A stretch of 64,000 nucleotides of DNA from an uncultured Bacteroides sp. (lineage in GTDB: Bacteria; Bacteroidota; Bacteroidia; Bacteroidales; Bacteroidaceae), in contig CANSEY010000009.1 of the NCBI GenBank assembly GCA_947646015.1, positions 1 through 64,000 of the forward strand. Reading direction: 5' to 3'. The translations under genes were made by a program, and so were the position numbers. A model generated the notes under the pieces. It was given only the letters and a program-made list of their open reading frames with translations, had not been told where the DNA came from and did no database searches. The first letter of the stretch is position 1. Every line of letters begins with the position of its first letter. Shown in pieces: positions 9,499 through 19,698 of the stretch.

Positions 9499-10819
9499 AG
9501 AACTACATATTATTCAGAAAGTATGGACTAACCTGTGCCGCTTTGCGCTGGCAGGGGTGTTTATCTTTTCAGGATTTGCGAAGGCGGTCGATCCATTGGG
9601 TTCGGAGTATAAAATACAAGACTACCTTGATGCTTTCGGTATGGGGACATGGTTCCCGGCTTTTTTTCCATTGCTGGCAGGTATTGTTTTATCAGCCATT
9701 GAATTTTCGGTAGGTATCTTTTTGTTTTTTGGCATCCGGAAAACGACTGCTACATGGTTGGCTTTGTTGCTGATGATTTTTATGACACCGCTGACCCTGT
9801 ATCTGGCTTTAGCTAATCCGGTGTCTGACTGCGGCTGTTTTGGTGATGCATGGGTCTTGACCAACTGGCAAACGTTCTGGAAGAACATTATTTTGTTGAT
9901 AGCTGCAATTTCCGTTTTTAGGTGGAAGCATCAGATGATTCGCTTTATCAGTGCCAAAATGGAATGGCTCGTATCTCTATATACTTTTCTATATGTGTTT
10001 GCACTTTCATTTTATTGTTTGGGAAACTTGCCGATATTAGATTTCCGTCCTTATAAAATAGGAAAAAACATTCCGGAAGGTATGGATGTTCCGGAAGGAG
10101 CAAAGCCTACGGTGTACGAGAGTGTGTTTGTACTGGAAAAAAATGGCGAGAAGAAAGAATTTTCTTTGGAGAATTATCCGGATAGTACCTGGAAATTCAT
10201 TGAAGCACGGACCATTGTAAAAGAAAAGGGCTATGAACCTTCTATCCACGATTTCTCGATGACCAATCTTGAAACGGGTGAAGATATTACAGAGGAGGTA
10301 TTGTCTGATAAAAACTATACGTTCTTATTGGTGGCTCATCGCATAGAAGAGGCCGATGACAGTAATATCGACCTGATCAATGAGATTTACGACTATGCGG
10401 TGGAACACGGATATGGCTTTTACTGCCTGACTTCTTCGTTGGATGATCAGATAGAACAATGGAAAGATAAAACAGGTGCGGAATACCCTTTCTGCCTGAT
10501 GGATGATATTACGTTGAAAACAATGATACGTTCCAACCCCGGACTGATGTTGATTAAAGAAGGTACTATCCTTAATAAATGGAGTGATAGTGAGCTGCCC
10601 GACGAATATGCTTTGACTGACAAACTGGAGAATCTGGAATTGGGAAAACAGAAAGAAGAAAGTGATGTGCATACGATTGGGTATGTGCTCCTTTGGTTTG
10701 CTATTCCTTTATTGATGGTTCTCGGTGTCGATATATTGGTGGTGAAGCGTTTGGAAAAGAGGCGGAAAAGAGCTGCTGAAAAAGCTGTCGAAAATTCAAA
10801 ATCCTCTTCTGAGGCGTAG
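9488..10819 (+). CDS. DoxX/MauE-type membrane protein with thioredoxin-like tail
   Basis: A 443-residue inner-membrane protein. The N-terminal third has four or more helices with the DoxX/MauE pattern (RFALAGVFIFSGFAKAVDPLG near 18-38) and a conserved Cys pair in VSDCGCFGDAW near 112-122. A soluble domain near 190-390 may be thioredoxin-like but has no CxxC. One further helix lies near 397-420, followed by a basic tail. The only plausible start is a TTG at 9488 that overlaps the DUF1599 gene by 11 bp; no ATG occurs before the first helix. Redox or quinone-linked electron transfer is a guess from the family. Confidence 0.75.
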   Translation: MKDRELHIIQKVWTNLCRFALAGVFIFSGFAKAVDPLGSEYKIQDYLDAFGMGTWFPAFFPLLAGIVLSAIEFSVGIFLFFGIRKTTATWLALLLMIFMTPLTLYLALANPVSDCGCFGDAWVLTNWQTFWKNIILLIAAISVFRWKHQMIRFISAKMEWLVSLYTFLYVFALSFYCLGNLPILDFRPYKIGKNIPEGMDVPEGAKPTVYESVFVLEKNGEKKEFSLENYPDSTWKFIEARTIVKEKGYEPSIHDFSMTNLETGEDITEEVLSDKNYTFLLVAHRIEEADDSNIDLINEIYDYAVEHGYGFYCLTSSLDDQIEQWKDKTGAEYPFCLMDDITLKTMIRSNPGLMLIKEGTILNKWSDSELPDEYALTDKLENLELGKQKEESDVHTIGYVLLWFAIPLLMVLGVDILVVKRLEKRRKRAAEKAVENSKSSSEA

Positions 10820-10867
10820 ATGAATAATAGAATTGAAAATTTATTAACCCTTTTAATAAAAAACAAA

Positions 10868-11623
10868 ATGAGAAAGAACATTGTTGCAGGAAACTGGAAA
10901 ATGAACAAAACCCTTCAGGAGGGTATTGCTCTTGCAAAAGAACTGAATGAAGCTTTGGCTAACGAAAAGCCTAACTGTGATGTCATTATCTGTACTCCGT
11001 TTATTCACCTTGCTTCTGTTACTCCCTTGGTAGATGCAGCTAAGATCGGTGTAGGTGCTGAGAACTGTGCTGACAAAGAATCCGGAGCTTATACAGGTGA
11101 AGTATCAGCTGCTATGGTAGCTTCTACCGGTGCTAAATACGTTATTCTGGGTCACTCGGAACGTCGTGCTTACTATGGTGAAACGGTTGAGATCCTGAAG
11201 GACAAAGTGAAACTGGCTTTGGCAAATGGTCTGACTCCGATTTTCTGTATCGGTGAGGTTCTGGAAGAACGCGAGGCTAACAAACAGAACGAGGTTGTTG
11301 CTGCTCAGTTGGCATCTGTATTCGATCTTTCGGCGGAAGATTTCTCTAAGATCGTTCTGGCTTACGAACCGGTTTGGGCTATCGGTACCGGTAAAACAGC
11401 TTCTCCTGCTCAGGCTCAGGAAATCCATGCGTTCATCCGTTCGGCTGTTGCTGAGAAATACGGAAAAGAAATCGCTGACAACACTTCAATCCTTTATGGT
11501 GGTAGCTGCAAACCTTCTAATGCTAAAGAACTGTTTGCTAATCCTGATGTTGACGGTGGTCTGATCGGTGGTGCTGCCCTGAAAGTTGCTGACTTCAAAG
11601 GTATCATTGACGCATTCAATTAA
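10868..11623 (+). CDS. tpiA: Triosephosphate isomerase
   Basis: Interconverts dihydroxyacetone phosphate and glyceraldehyde 3-phosphate in glycolysis. The ATG at 10868 gives 251 residues beginning [15 protein letters not shown]; the frame is open 16 codons further upstream, but the conserved N-terminus sets this start. Catalytic residues are in GNWKMN (Lys), ILGHSERR (His) and [15 protein letters not shown] (Glu plus the flexible loop). Strong, translation-friendly codon use fits a highly expressed glycolytic gene. Confidence 0.97.
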   Translation: MRKNIVAGNWKMNKTLQEGIALAKELNEALANEKPNCDVIICTPFIHLASVTPLVDAAKIGVGAENCADKESGAYTGEVSAAMVASTGAKYVILGHSERRAYYGETVEILKDKVKLALANGLTPIFCIGEVLEEREANKQNEVVAAQLASVFDLSAEDFSKIVLAYEPVWAIGTGKTASPAQAQEIHAFIRSAVAEKYGKEIADNTSILYGGSCKPSNAKELFANPDVDGGLIGGAALKVADFKGIIDAFN

Positions 11624-11628
11624 TTAAA

Positions 11629-11682
11629 ATTGGGGGTTAAAAGCCGGAGAATAGTAATTTGCCGGTTTTTAATACCCCAATT
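11629..11682 (+). terminator. Long imperfect hairpin after tpiA
   Basis: ATTGGGGGTTAAAAGCCGG pairs with the later CCGGTTTTTAATACCCCAAT around a 14-base loop. It lies between tpiA and the SPOR gene and could terminate or attenuate transcription, or stabilise the tpiA 3' end. Confidence 0.6.
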
Positions 11683-11699
11683 CTCAATCTTATAAATTT

Positions 11700-12149
11700 A
11701 TGAAGAAACTGGGTTTACTTTTGTTCTTGTTTGTTTGTGCTGCGGTTGTCCGGGCTCAAAGCAATATCGTGAAAAGTCTGGAACGTAATGTACCGGGGCA
11801 AGGGAAAGTAACTATTCATCAGGATTCCCGCATCGAAGCTTTGCTGGGAACTGCCCGCACCGGCACAGGAGAGCAGACTGTTATAAAGTCGTCCGGTTAT
11901 CGGGTGCAGGCTTATGCCGGTAATAATACCCGCCAGGCCAAGAATGAAGCCCATCAGGTAGGTACCCGTGTCAAGGAGTACTTTCCCGAACTTTCGGTTT
12001 ATACTTCTTTCAATCCTCCCCGGTGGTTGTGTAGAGTCGGTGATTTTCGCAGCATCGAAGAAGCTGATGCCATGATGCGTAAGCTGAAAGCAACCGGTGT
12101 GTTTAAAGAAGTCTCTATTGTTAAAGATCAAATTAATATTCCTCTGTAA
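11700..12149 (+). CDS. SPOR domain protein, exported
   Basis: A 149-residue protein with a signal peptide ([17 protein letters not shown]) and a C-terminal SPOR domain near residues 64-143 ([19 protein letters not shown], then [21 protein letters not shown]). SPOR domains bind denuded septal peptidoglycan, so a division-site or envelope role is inferred. The folE start is 2 bp after its stop, suggesting co-transcription. Confidence 0.88.
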
Positions 12150-12151
12150 TC

Positions 12152-12736
12152 ATGTTAGAAAAAGAAGAAATCATTTCTCCGGCTTTGGAAGATTTAAAGA
12201 ATCACTATCGCAGTATAATTACTTTGTTGGGCGAAGATGCTGAACGGGAAGGATTATTAAAAACTCCCGAACGTGTAGCTAAAGCCATGTTGACCTTGAC
12301 CAAAGGCTACCACATGGACCCGCATGAAGTTCTTCGTTCTGCCAAGTTTCAGGAAGAGTACAGTCAGATGGTGATTGTGAAGGATATAGATTTCTTCTCA
12401 CTTTGCGAACACCACATGTTGCCTTTCTATGGCAAAGCTCATGTAGCTTATATACCTAACGGATATATCACCGGATTAAGTAAAATAGCCCGTGTGGTCG
12501 ATATTTTCTCTCATCGGCTGCAAGTGCAGGAACGGATGACGCTGCAAATTAAAGAGTGTATTCAGGAAACGTTGAATCCGCTGGGCGTAATGGTCGTGGT
12601 GGAAGCCAAGCATATGTGTATGCAGATGCGCGGAGTGGAAAAACAGAATTCCGTAACTACTACTTCCGACTTTACAGGAGCTTTTAATCAGGCTAAGACC
12701 CGTGAAGAGTTTATGAACCTGATCCGCCAGAGATGA
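12152..12736 (+). CDS. folE: GTP cyclohydrolase I
   Basis: First enzyme of tetrahydrofolate synthesis, converting GTP to 7,8-dihydroneopterin triphosphate. The 194-residue protein has the zinc and active-site residues of the class: [12 protein letters not shown] near 85-96 (Cys, His-His) and HMCMQMRGV near 153-161 (second Cys). Length and motifs are standard for type IA. It closes the compact housekeeping stretch; the next gene has its own promoter. Confidence 0.96.
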
Positions 12737-12799
12737 TAAACTCGGAGTTTTGATATTATACAGAATAATAACTATTTATTTCAATTACTTATATTTTAG

Positions 12800-12831
12800 T
12801 TTGGTTATATAGTTATAGTTATCTATTTTTG
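12800..12831 (+). promoter_or_regulatory. Promoter of the ECF sigma factor gene
   Basis: TTTG at 12800-12803 and TATTTTTG at 12824-12831 are separated by 20 bp, matching the Bacteroidetes housekeeping promoter. The -7 box is 33 bp before the ATG at 12864. Confidence 0.75.
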
Positions 12832-12863
12832 CCGCAGTAAGTAATACTTCGTAGCAAAATTCT

Positions 12864-13442
12864 ATGTCAGCTACTATCAATGATTTAGCTTCATTTAATA
12901 AGTTCTTTACCGAGAATCAACATCGGTTTATCCGATTTGCATGGACTTACACCCGTGACGAAGTTGTGGCGGAAGATATTGTTATGGAGTCTCTGATGGC
13001 TTATTGGGAGAATCGGGATCATATGACTCCGGAAATCAATCCGGCTGCCTATGTACTTACTGTCGTAAAAAATAAATGTCTCAATTATCTGCGCCATTTA
13101 CAGTTGGTTAATGACGTTTCTGACCGTGTCGCCTCACATTCTGAGTGGGAGTTGTCCAATCGTATTGCCACACTGGATGCCTGTGAACCCAATGCATTGT
13201 TTGCCAGTGAAGTGCAGGATATTATCGATCGTGTTATTTCCCGTTTATCTGCTACTACCGCCCGAATTTTTCTTTTAAGCCGTTACGACAACAAGTCCCA
13301 TAAAGAAATTGCTGAAATTATGGGAATGACCGTGAAGGGAGTCGAGTTTCATATCTCTAAGGCTACCAAAGAGTTGCGTGTTGCTTTAAAAGATTATCTT
13401 GTCCTTTTTCCTTTCTTATGTGACTTTCTGTCCCGAAATTAA
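12864..13442 (+). CDS. ECF RNA polymerase sigma factor (FecI-like)
   Basis: A 192-residue sigma-70 family factor. Region 2 lies near residues 12-80 (RFIRFAWTYTRDEVVAEDIVMESLMAYW) and region 4 near 120-178, with the helix-turn-helix SHKEIAEIMGMTVKGVEFHISKA. The adjacent FecR-like anti-sigma and a SusC with a signalling domain show the arrangement of a trans-envelope cell-surface signalling system. The inferred target is the promoter of the SusC/SusD/sulfatase unit downstream. Confidence 0.93.
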   Translation: MSATINDLASFNKFFTENQHRFIRFAWTYTRDEVVAEDIVMESLMAYWENRDHMTPEINPAAYVLTVVKNKCLNYLRHLQLVNDVSDRVASHSEWELSNRIATLDACEPNALFASEVQDIIDRVISRLSATTARIFLLSRYDNKSHKEIAEIMGMTVKGVEFHISKATKELRVALKDYLVLFPFLCDFLSRN

Positions 13443-13517
13443 AAATAAAAAGAACTTTTTTACTAGGGGGATTAATTGTTGGCGTGTTATTATAATGAAT
13501 GCAATTAAGACCGACTT

Positions 13518-14450
13518 ATGAAAATAGAAAAAGAAATATTATATCGATATTTTAATGGAGACGCTACTCCGGAAGAAGAGCATAAAATCCGGCAATATCT
13601 TGAAGCTTCGGATGAAAACTGGAAAGAGTATTTGCGTGAGCGAAAGTTTTTCGATACCATTATATTGAAAGAACAGGTTGTGTCTGAGGAGAAACAGATG
13701 AAGCGCAGGCAGCTGATTCGGAAGATAAGTCTTGAATGCCTGAAGGTGGCCGCCGTTTTGTTGATTGCTTTTGGAACGGCATTTTTCTGGAACAATCAGT
13801 CCGAGAAGCCCGCAACTAAAAGTGTGGTAAATACTTTGAAGGGACAAATGGCCAATATAACCTTGCCCGACGGAAGCCGGGTGTGGCTTAACTCGAATAC
13901 GAGAATTGAGTATTCGCAGCATTTTGATGATAAAAGGGAAGTGCAGATTGACGGAGAGGCTTATTTCGAAGTCATACGGAATACCGGAAGACCTTTTATT
14001 GTTTATACTCCGGATGACGAACAGGTAGAGGTACTGGGTACTAAATTTTATGTAGAAGCATACTCAGGTACAAAGAAGTTTGAGACTGCACTGATAGAAG
14101 GCAGTGTTCGTGTCAGGGCAGCTAACTCCCAGTTCATATTGCAACCCTCTTATAAGGCAGTGCTGAAAGGAGGCAAGATGAGTGTAGAGAAGATCACTGA
14201 TTTTGATATTTATCGTTGGCGTGAGGGACTGATCTGCTTTAAAAACAGACATTTTTCTGAAATACTGGAAGAGCTCAAAAAGTATTATGGAGTCCATATC
14301 CGGTTTGACGCAGCTAAAATAAATAACCCGGTGCTGACTGTTAAGTTCCGCTTGTCTGACGGCATTGAATATGCGTTGCGGGTTTTGCAGAAAGATGTGA
14401 AATTTAAATATGTGCGGAATGATGAAGAAAACACATTCGTTATAAAATAA
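13518..14450 (+). CDS. FecR-family anti-sigma factor
   Basis: An inner-membrane anti-sigma protein of 310 residues. The cytoplasmic N-terminus (1-70) should hold the sigma factor. One membrane helix lies near 74-91, then a periplasmic FecR domain near 105-200 (LPDGSRVWLNSNTRIEY, GEAYFEV), then a C-terminal DUF4974-type domain (FKNRHFSEILEELKKYYGVHIRFD) that is expected to contact the STN domain of the receptor. It follows the sigma gene by about 75 bp. Confidence 0.93.
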   Translation: MKIEKEILYRYFNGDATPEEEHKIRQYLEASDENWKEYLRERKFFDTIILKEQVVSEEKQMKRRQLIRKISLECLKVAAVLLIAFGTAFFWNNQSEKPATKSVVNTLKGQMANITLPDGSRVWLNSNTRIEYSQHFDDKREVQIDGEAYFEVIRNTGRPFIVYTPDDEQVEVLGTKFYVEAYSGTKKFETALIEGSVRVRAANSQFILQPSYKAVLKGGKMSVEKITDFDIYRWREGLICFKNRHFSEILEELKKYYGVHIRFDAAKINNPVLTVKFRLSDGIEYALRVLQKDVKFKYVRNDEENTFVIK

Positions 14451-14520
14451 TTTGTTTAACCCTTAAAAACATACATGCAGCCTATGGAAAACACTTATTA
14501 AATCTAACCTGAAATAAAAA

Positions 14521-14550
14521 AGCCGGCAGGTACTGCAATACCTGCCAGCT
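14521..14550 (+). terminator. Hairpin in the leader of the first susC gene
   Basis: GGCAGGTA (14525-14532) pairs with TACCTGCC (14539-14546), and AGC/GCT extend the stem around one mismatch; AAAAGGAG follows rather than a U run. It lies between the anti-sigma gene and susC and could separate the two transcripts or act as a 5' RNA element. Confidence 0.45.
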
Positions 14551-14615
14551 AAAAGGAGAAACATTCTTCTTTTCCCTAAAAAGAAAAATATTAATCGAAT
14601 TTATAAAGCAAAGAT

Positions 14616-17600
14616 ATGAAAAATACTCGTTGCACGGATTTTTGTGTACCTAAAAATTCGTCTATCAAACAATTATTAAAAACTATGAGAGTCACTATAT
14701 TCTTACTTTTCTTTTGTGTGTTCAGCACAATCGCAGGTACTGTCAATTCTCAAAATGCCAGGGTATCGATACATAAAACCAATGTCCCTTTGGAAGAAAT
14801 ACTTAATGAGATCGAACATCAGACAGATTATTTATTTATGTATTCGAATAACATTGATGTGAAAGAACGTACTTCTATCCGCGTTTCGGAGAAACCGGTC
14901 TCGGAAGTTTTAAAGAAGTTGCTTGGAAACAAGATTGCTTATGAGATGGAAGGCATGCACATCATTCTATCAGATAAGAGAGAGAATCAAACTGCAATTG
15001 CCCAGCAGGCGAATAAGATCCAGGTGAAAGGTAATGTTACAGATATGGCCGGTGAACCTGTCATTGGCGCCAGTATATTGGAGAAGGGAACTACCAATGG
15101 TATCGTAACCGACTTCAACGGTGATTTCTCCCTGAATGTAAATCCCGGTGCCGTGCTGGTGGTTTCGTATATCGGTTACTCTGCACAAGAAGTAAAAGTC
15201 ATCCCCGGGAAGGTGTTGAAAATAAAGATAAAAGAAGATGCGGAGTTGTTGGATGAAGTTGTTGTAGTGGGTTATGGAACTCAGAAGAAAGTGAATCTGA
15301 CAGGTGCTGTGGAGACTGTCGATGCGGATGTCATCGAGAACCGTCCGATACGCAGCGCGACCGATGCCCTGCAAGGCACCGTATCCGGATTGACGGTAAC
15401 TTCGGGTACAGGCAAGCCCGGAGAGTTTGCCTCTTTTAAGATACGAGGCAACACTTCTGTGAACAGTGCCGGCGCATTGGTGATCATTGATGGAATGCCG
15501 GGAGATATCAATACGGTAAACCCACAGGATATTGAAACAATCTCGGTTTTGAAGGATGCCGCTTCTGCCGCTATCTATGGTGCAAGGGCTGCGGAAGGAG
15601 TCGTGCTTGTCACTACTAAGAAAGGAACTTCGGAGAAAGTGAAAGTAGAGTATACCGGAAACTTCTCTTTCAATACTCCTACACGTCTGCCCGAAAGCAA
15701 TACAGGACTGGATCATGCATTATTATCCAATGTCGCGTTTACCAATGCCGGACTGGCCGTTCCTTTTTCTCAAAAGGCAATCGATGCCATTAAAGATCCG
15801 AATACGATTGCCATCCCCAACGGTAAGGAGTGGACATACACTTCGGATATGGACTGGATTGACCTGATGATGGACCATAGTTTCCAGCAAACTCATAATT
15901 TAACCATTTCGAAAGCTTCTGATCGTTTGAAATACCTTTTCTCTATCGGTTGGCTCGATCAGAACGGAATGTTCTCTGAGTATGGGCCGGACAATTATGA
16001 CCGGATTAATCTCCGTTCCAATATCAGTGTCGAGTTGATCAAGGACAAACTGTCACTGGACAGTCGCATCAGCTATTCACGTGGAGTGAATCTTTATCAT
16101 GCTGCCGAGGGTTCCTGGTCGATTCCTTATATCACCTTTATACAAGCGGGTCCCAATATGCCTGTTTATGATCCCAACGGAAATTATTCGCGGCATCGTA
16201 TGCAATTGAATCCGATACAGGCTCTGAAGGAAGGTGGCGAAGGGCGTACTCGCAATCAACGTATCGAGGGAGTATTTACTTTAGAGTATAAACCGGTGAA
16301 AGGTCTTTCTCTCCGGGCCGTAGGAGGCGCCAATATTCTGGATGGACAGAAGAAAGAATGGCGCAGAGCTTACGGAAAATATGGAGTGGATGGTTTGATT
16401 TCAACAGCTTTTGGCCAGAAAAGCCCGAACTCGGTTACGCAGAACAACTCCCATCGACAATATCTGACCGGACAGTTGATTGCCGAATACAAAGGGGTAT
16501 TTGGAAAACATGATATCAATGTCCTCGGCGGATGGTCGGCCGAAGAAAACCTGTATGAAGATCTTCAGGGAAAGCGTACCAATATTGTCGGCAATGAACT
16601 GCCTGCACTGAATCTGGGAGATACCGACGGATGGTCGAATGCCGCTGATGAAAATGAATGGGCGTTGCTCTCCGGATTTATGCGTGCAAGCTATGCTTTT
16701 GCTGCCAAATATCTGGTAGAAGTGAATTTCCGTGCGGATGCTTCTTCCCGTTTCTCAAAGAAAAACAGGTGGGGAGTGTTCCCTTCGGCATCTGTCGGAT
16801 GGAGAATCACAGAAGAGAAGTTTATGCAAAATCAGCACATCTTTGATAATCTGAAATTGCGTGCTTCGTGGGGACAATTGGGTAACCAGAATGGATTGGG
16901 GCTATACGACCACATTGCCAGCTATAACATCAATGGATATTATCCTTTTAAGTCGGAATTGGGACAATGGGCGGTTATCTCGAAATTGCCTTCAGAGTCC
17001 AGAACCTGGGAAACTGTAGAGGTGAAAAATATTGCTGTCGACATGGCATTCCTCAGAAACCGTTTGACTGTAACGGGTGAATATTTTATTAAGAAGAACA
17101 AAGATATGTTGGTCAGCATCGAGATACCCAGTATAATAGGTATCGATGTGCCCACAGGAAACTACGGAGAACTTAAAGTAAAAGGCTGGGAAGTTACGGT
17201 CGGATGGCAGGATAAGATTAAGGATTTCTCTTACGGAGCCCGTTTTAATTTGTCGGATCAGAAAGATAAGCTGGTGGATTATGGTGTAGAATACAATGGT
17301 TTTGTGGCCGGTGTCAATCAGAAAGTGCAGGGGTATTCCTTGGGGTCTATCTTTGGATACCGTACGGACGGGTATTTTACTTCTGAAGAAGAGGTGAAGA
17401 ATTCGGCTGCCTTCAATAAGGCCATTACAGGTGTGGGAGATATTAAATACATCGATAAAGACGGCGACGGAAAGATTTCGGCTCCCAATGATCTGGAATA
17501 TCTGGGAACTACGACTCCCCGTTATACATTCGGGTTGAATCTGACTGCCGCATGGAAAGGATTCGATCTGGGAGTGTTATTGCAGGGGGTAGGCAAAAGA

Positions 17601-17993
17601 AATTTTTATCTGTCGAGCGAAGTGATGAACCCGTACTACGCTACCTGGAATAACTTCTCGTATAAAATGCATAATGACTATTGGACTCCGGAGAATCCCA
17701 ATGCCGCATTCCCCCGCTATTACGCCGGTGCCAATCATAATTACCAGATATCGGATCATTGGCTGCAGAATGCCGCTTATGTTCGTTTGAAGAATCTGCA
17801 ATTGGGCTATACGATAAGTCCGAAGCTTACTAAGTCATGGGGGATTCAGCGTTTGAGAGTCTACTTTAGCGGTGATAATCTTTGTGAGTATAGTAAACTG
17901 AACGATAATTTCGATCCGGAACTGTCTGATATTAACGGATATGTATATCCTATTATGAGAAACTTTTCTTTTGGAATCAATGTGACACTTTAA
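14616..17993 (+). CDS. SusC/RagA TonB-dependent transducer with STN domain
   Basis: An outer-membrane porin of 1125 residues that imports glycan fragments and also signals. Order: a long leader with signal peptide near 20-46; STN domain near 50-120 (VPLEEILNEIEHQTDYLFMYS); carboxypeptidase-regulatory-like domain near 134-212; TonB box DEVVVVGYGTQ near 213-223; plug (ALQGTVSGLTV, VIIDGMPG, VLKDAASAAIYGARAAEGV); then a 22-strand-type barrel ending SFGINVTL. The STN domain is the part that talks to FecR and is missing from the second SusC in this window. The SusD gene follows after 13 bp. Confidence 0.95.
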   Translation: MKNTRCTDFCVPKNSSIKQLLKTMRVTIFLLFFCVFSTIAGTVNSQNARVSIHKTNVPLEEILNEIEHQTDYLFMYSNNIDVKERTSIRVSEKPVSEVLKKLLGNKIAYEMEGMHIILSDKRENQTAIAQQANKIQVKGNVTDMAGEPVIGASILEKGTTNGIVTDFNGDFSLNVNPGAVLVVSYIGYSAQEVKVIPGKVLKIKIKEDAELLDEVVVVGYGTQKKVNLTGAVETVDADVIENRPIRSATDALQGTVSGLTVTSGTGKPGEFASFKIRGNTSVNSAGALVIIDGMPGDINTVNPQDIETISVLKDAASAAIYGARAAEGVVLVTTKKGTSEKVKVEYTGNFSFNTPTRLPESNTGLDHALLSNVAFTNAGLAVPFSQKAIDAIKDPNTIAIPNGKEWTYTSDMDWIDLMMDHSFQQTHNLTISKASDRLKYLFSIGWLDQNGMFSEYGPDNYDRINLRSNISVELIKDKLSLDSRISYSRGVNLYHAAEGSWSIPYITFIQAGPNMPVYDPNGNYSRHRMQLNPIQALKEGGEGRTRNQRIEGVFTLEYKPVKGLSLRAVGGANILDGQKKEWRRAYGKYGVDGLISTAFGQKSPNSVTQNNSHRQYLTGQLIAEYKGVFGKHDINVLGGWSAEENLYEDLQGKRTNIVGNELPALNLGDTDGWSNAADENEWALLSGFMRASYAFAAKYLVEVNFRADASSRFSKKNRWGVFPSASVGWRITEEKFMQNQHIFDNLKLRASWGQLGNQNGLGLYDHIASYNINGYYPFKSELGQWAVISKLPSESRTWETVEVKNIAVDMAFLRNRLTVTGEYFIKKNKDMLVSIEIPSIIGIDVPTGNYGELKVKGWEVTVGWQDKIKDFSYGARFNLSDQKDKLVDYGVEYNGFVAGVNQKVQGYSLGSIFGYRTDGYFTSEEEVKNSAAFNKAITGVGDIKYIDKDGDGKISAPNDLEYLGTTTPRYTFGLNLTAAWKGFDLGVLLQGVGKRNFYLSSEVMNPYYATWNNFSYKMHNDYWTPENPNAAFPRYYAGANHNYQISDHWLQNAAYVRLKNLQLGYTISPKLTKSWGIQRLRVYFSGDNLCEYSKLNDNFDPELSDINGYVYPIMRNFSFGINVTL

Positions 17994-18006
17994 TTCTTGG
18001 AGTAAG

Positions 18007-19614
18007 ATGAAAAATATATATCTTTTTTTGTTAAGCGTAGTAATTCTTTGCAGCTGTAACGATTTCTTGGATCGTGAACCTAAAACAAATTTGTCTCCCG
18101 GCAGCTTCTGGAAGTCGGAAGAAGATTTAAGATTGGCAGCGAACGTGTTTTACCAGAATATGAACCGTTCTTATACGCTGGATAATCAGAGTGCCGACGG
18201 TTTTGCCAATGTAGGAAACCTGGTAAGTTCCGGAACACACGCTCCAGGCAATACTGATGGGATATGGACCACAGCCTATAAACAGATACGACATGCTAAT
18301 AATTTTCTGGAGAATTATGAGAAAGCTGAGGTGAGTGAGGCCACAAAGAACCGTTATGCAGGTGAAGCCCGTTTTTTCAGGGCATATTTCTATTTCAATC
18401 TGGTGAAGCGGTTTGGAGATGTTCCATACGTATTGCGTACACTCGATATGGACTCGGAAGAGCTGATGGGACCGCGTGTACCCAAAGAGCAAGTGATTGC
18501 AGGCATCATAGAAGACCTGGAGTTTGCCGAAACACATATTCCACTGAAAAGTAAGTTGCCTACAGATGTAGGACGTTTGACTAAAGGAGCCGCTCAAGCC
18601 ATGCTTGCCCGTGTGGCGCTTTATATCGGTACCTGGAATAAGTTTCATGGTAGCGGAGAGTATAAGAGCTATCTTCAAATAGCTAAAGAAGCCAGCAAGC
18701 GACTGATTGACTCTAAAGAATATTCGCTGTACGCCGATTACCGTAATCTGTTTTTGCTTCCGGGCGAAGATTCGAATGAACATATTCTGTCATTTCGTTA
18801 TTCTGCCGAAGCCGATACGTACAATCCCCGTATCCGTGCTACAATAGCCGACTTGTCTCATAGTCCGACGAAGGTATTGGCTGATGCTTTTCTTTGCAAA
18901 GACGGACTTCCTCTTGAGAAGTCGGCCTACCGGGTGGAATATCTTCCTGCGGGAAAAGAGTTCGAGAATCGTGATCCTCGCATGGCATTGACTATCTGGA
19001 AACCCGGCGATCCGTTTTTAGGCAAACCGTTTGTGCCTAATCTCACGAGCCAGACACGTACCGGATATATGTTTAAGAAGTATGGCGACGAGGAGTCTTA
19101 CTCTAACATGAAGTCGCGGATTGATGAGATTCTGATTCGTTATGCAGAAGTATTGCTGACCTTTGCCGAAGCCAGTTTCGAACTGGACGACCGGATTTCC
19201 GATGAAGACTTGAACCTCTCTGTCAATGCACTCCGTAATCGTTTCGAGGGAGATCCTAACCGGCTGCCGGATCTGACCAATGCTTTTGTAGCAGAACACG
19301 GGTTAAGCATGCGTGATGAGATTCGCCGTGAGCGCAGAGTGGAGCTTGCCGCCGAATCGTTCCGTTATGACGATATCATTCGTTGGAAAACGGCAGAAAC
19401 GGAGTTGCCTGCCGCTATCTTGGGTGCCAAGTTCGATCCGGAACTCTATCCGTCCACAGTTCCCGGTAAAGATGTCATTCTGGATAAGAACGGTTTCATA
19501 TTGGTACAGAATGCCGAAAGCCGTACGTTTGATAGTTCGAAAGATTATCTTTTCCCTTTGCCGCTGCGCGAAGTTTCGCTGAATCCGAATTTGAAGCAGA
19601 ATCCTAATTGGTAA
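18007..19614 (+). CDS. RagB/SusD family glycan-binding lipoprotein
   Basis: Surface lipoprotein of 535 residues that caps the SusC barrel and binds glycan. The signal peptide ends in the lipobox LCSC with the lipidated Cys near residue 17, followed by NDFLDREPKTNLSPGSFWKSEEDL, the usual SusD N-terminus. TPR-like helices carry EARFFRAYFYFNLVKRFGDVPYV near 117-139 and the C-terminal SusD motif RDEIRRERRVELAAESFRYDDIIRW. Translation is probably coupled with the upstream susC. Confidence 0.95.
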   Translation: MKNIYLFLLSVVILCSCNDFLDREPKTNLSPGSFWKSEEDLRLAANVFYQNMNRSYTLDNQSADGFANVGNLVSSGTHAPGNTDGIWTTAYKQIRHANNFLENYEKAEVSEATKNRYAGEARFFRAYFYFNLVKRFGDVPYVLRTLDMDSEELMGPRVPKEQVIAGIIEDLEFAETHIPLKSKLPTDVGRLTKGAAQAMLARVALYIGTWNKFHGSGEYKSYLQIAKEASKRLIDSKEYSLYADYRNLFLLPGEDSNEHILSFRYSAEADTYNPRIRATIADLSHSPTKVLADAFLCKDGLPLEKSAYRVEYLPAGKEFENRDPRMALTIWKPGDPFLGKPFVPNLTSQTRTGYMFKKYGDEESYSNMKSRIDEILIRYAEVLLTFAEASFELDDRISDEDLNLSVNALRNRFEGDPNRLPDLTNAFVAEHGLSMRDEIRRERRVELAAESFRYDDIIRWKTAETELPAAILGAKFDPELYPSTVPGKDVILDKNGFILVQNAESRTFDSSKDYLFPLPLREVSLNPNLKQNPNW

Positions 19615-19698
19615 TTAGTTTCTGGTAAAGTGATTGTTTGGAGAGGAGCGTTCGTCAAGCGCTCCTCTTTTGAATGGTCTTATAAAAAAAATGGAAAC

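Noticed and set aside
14521..14550. Riboswitch before the first susC
   Set aside because: Only a simple short hairpin is present, with no conserved ligand-binding core that I can recognise.
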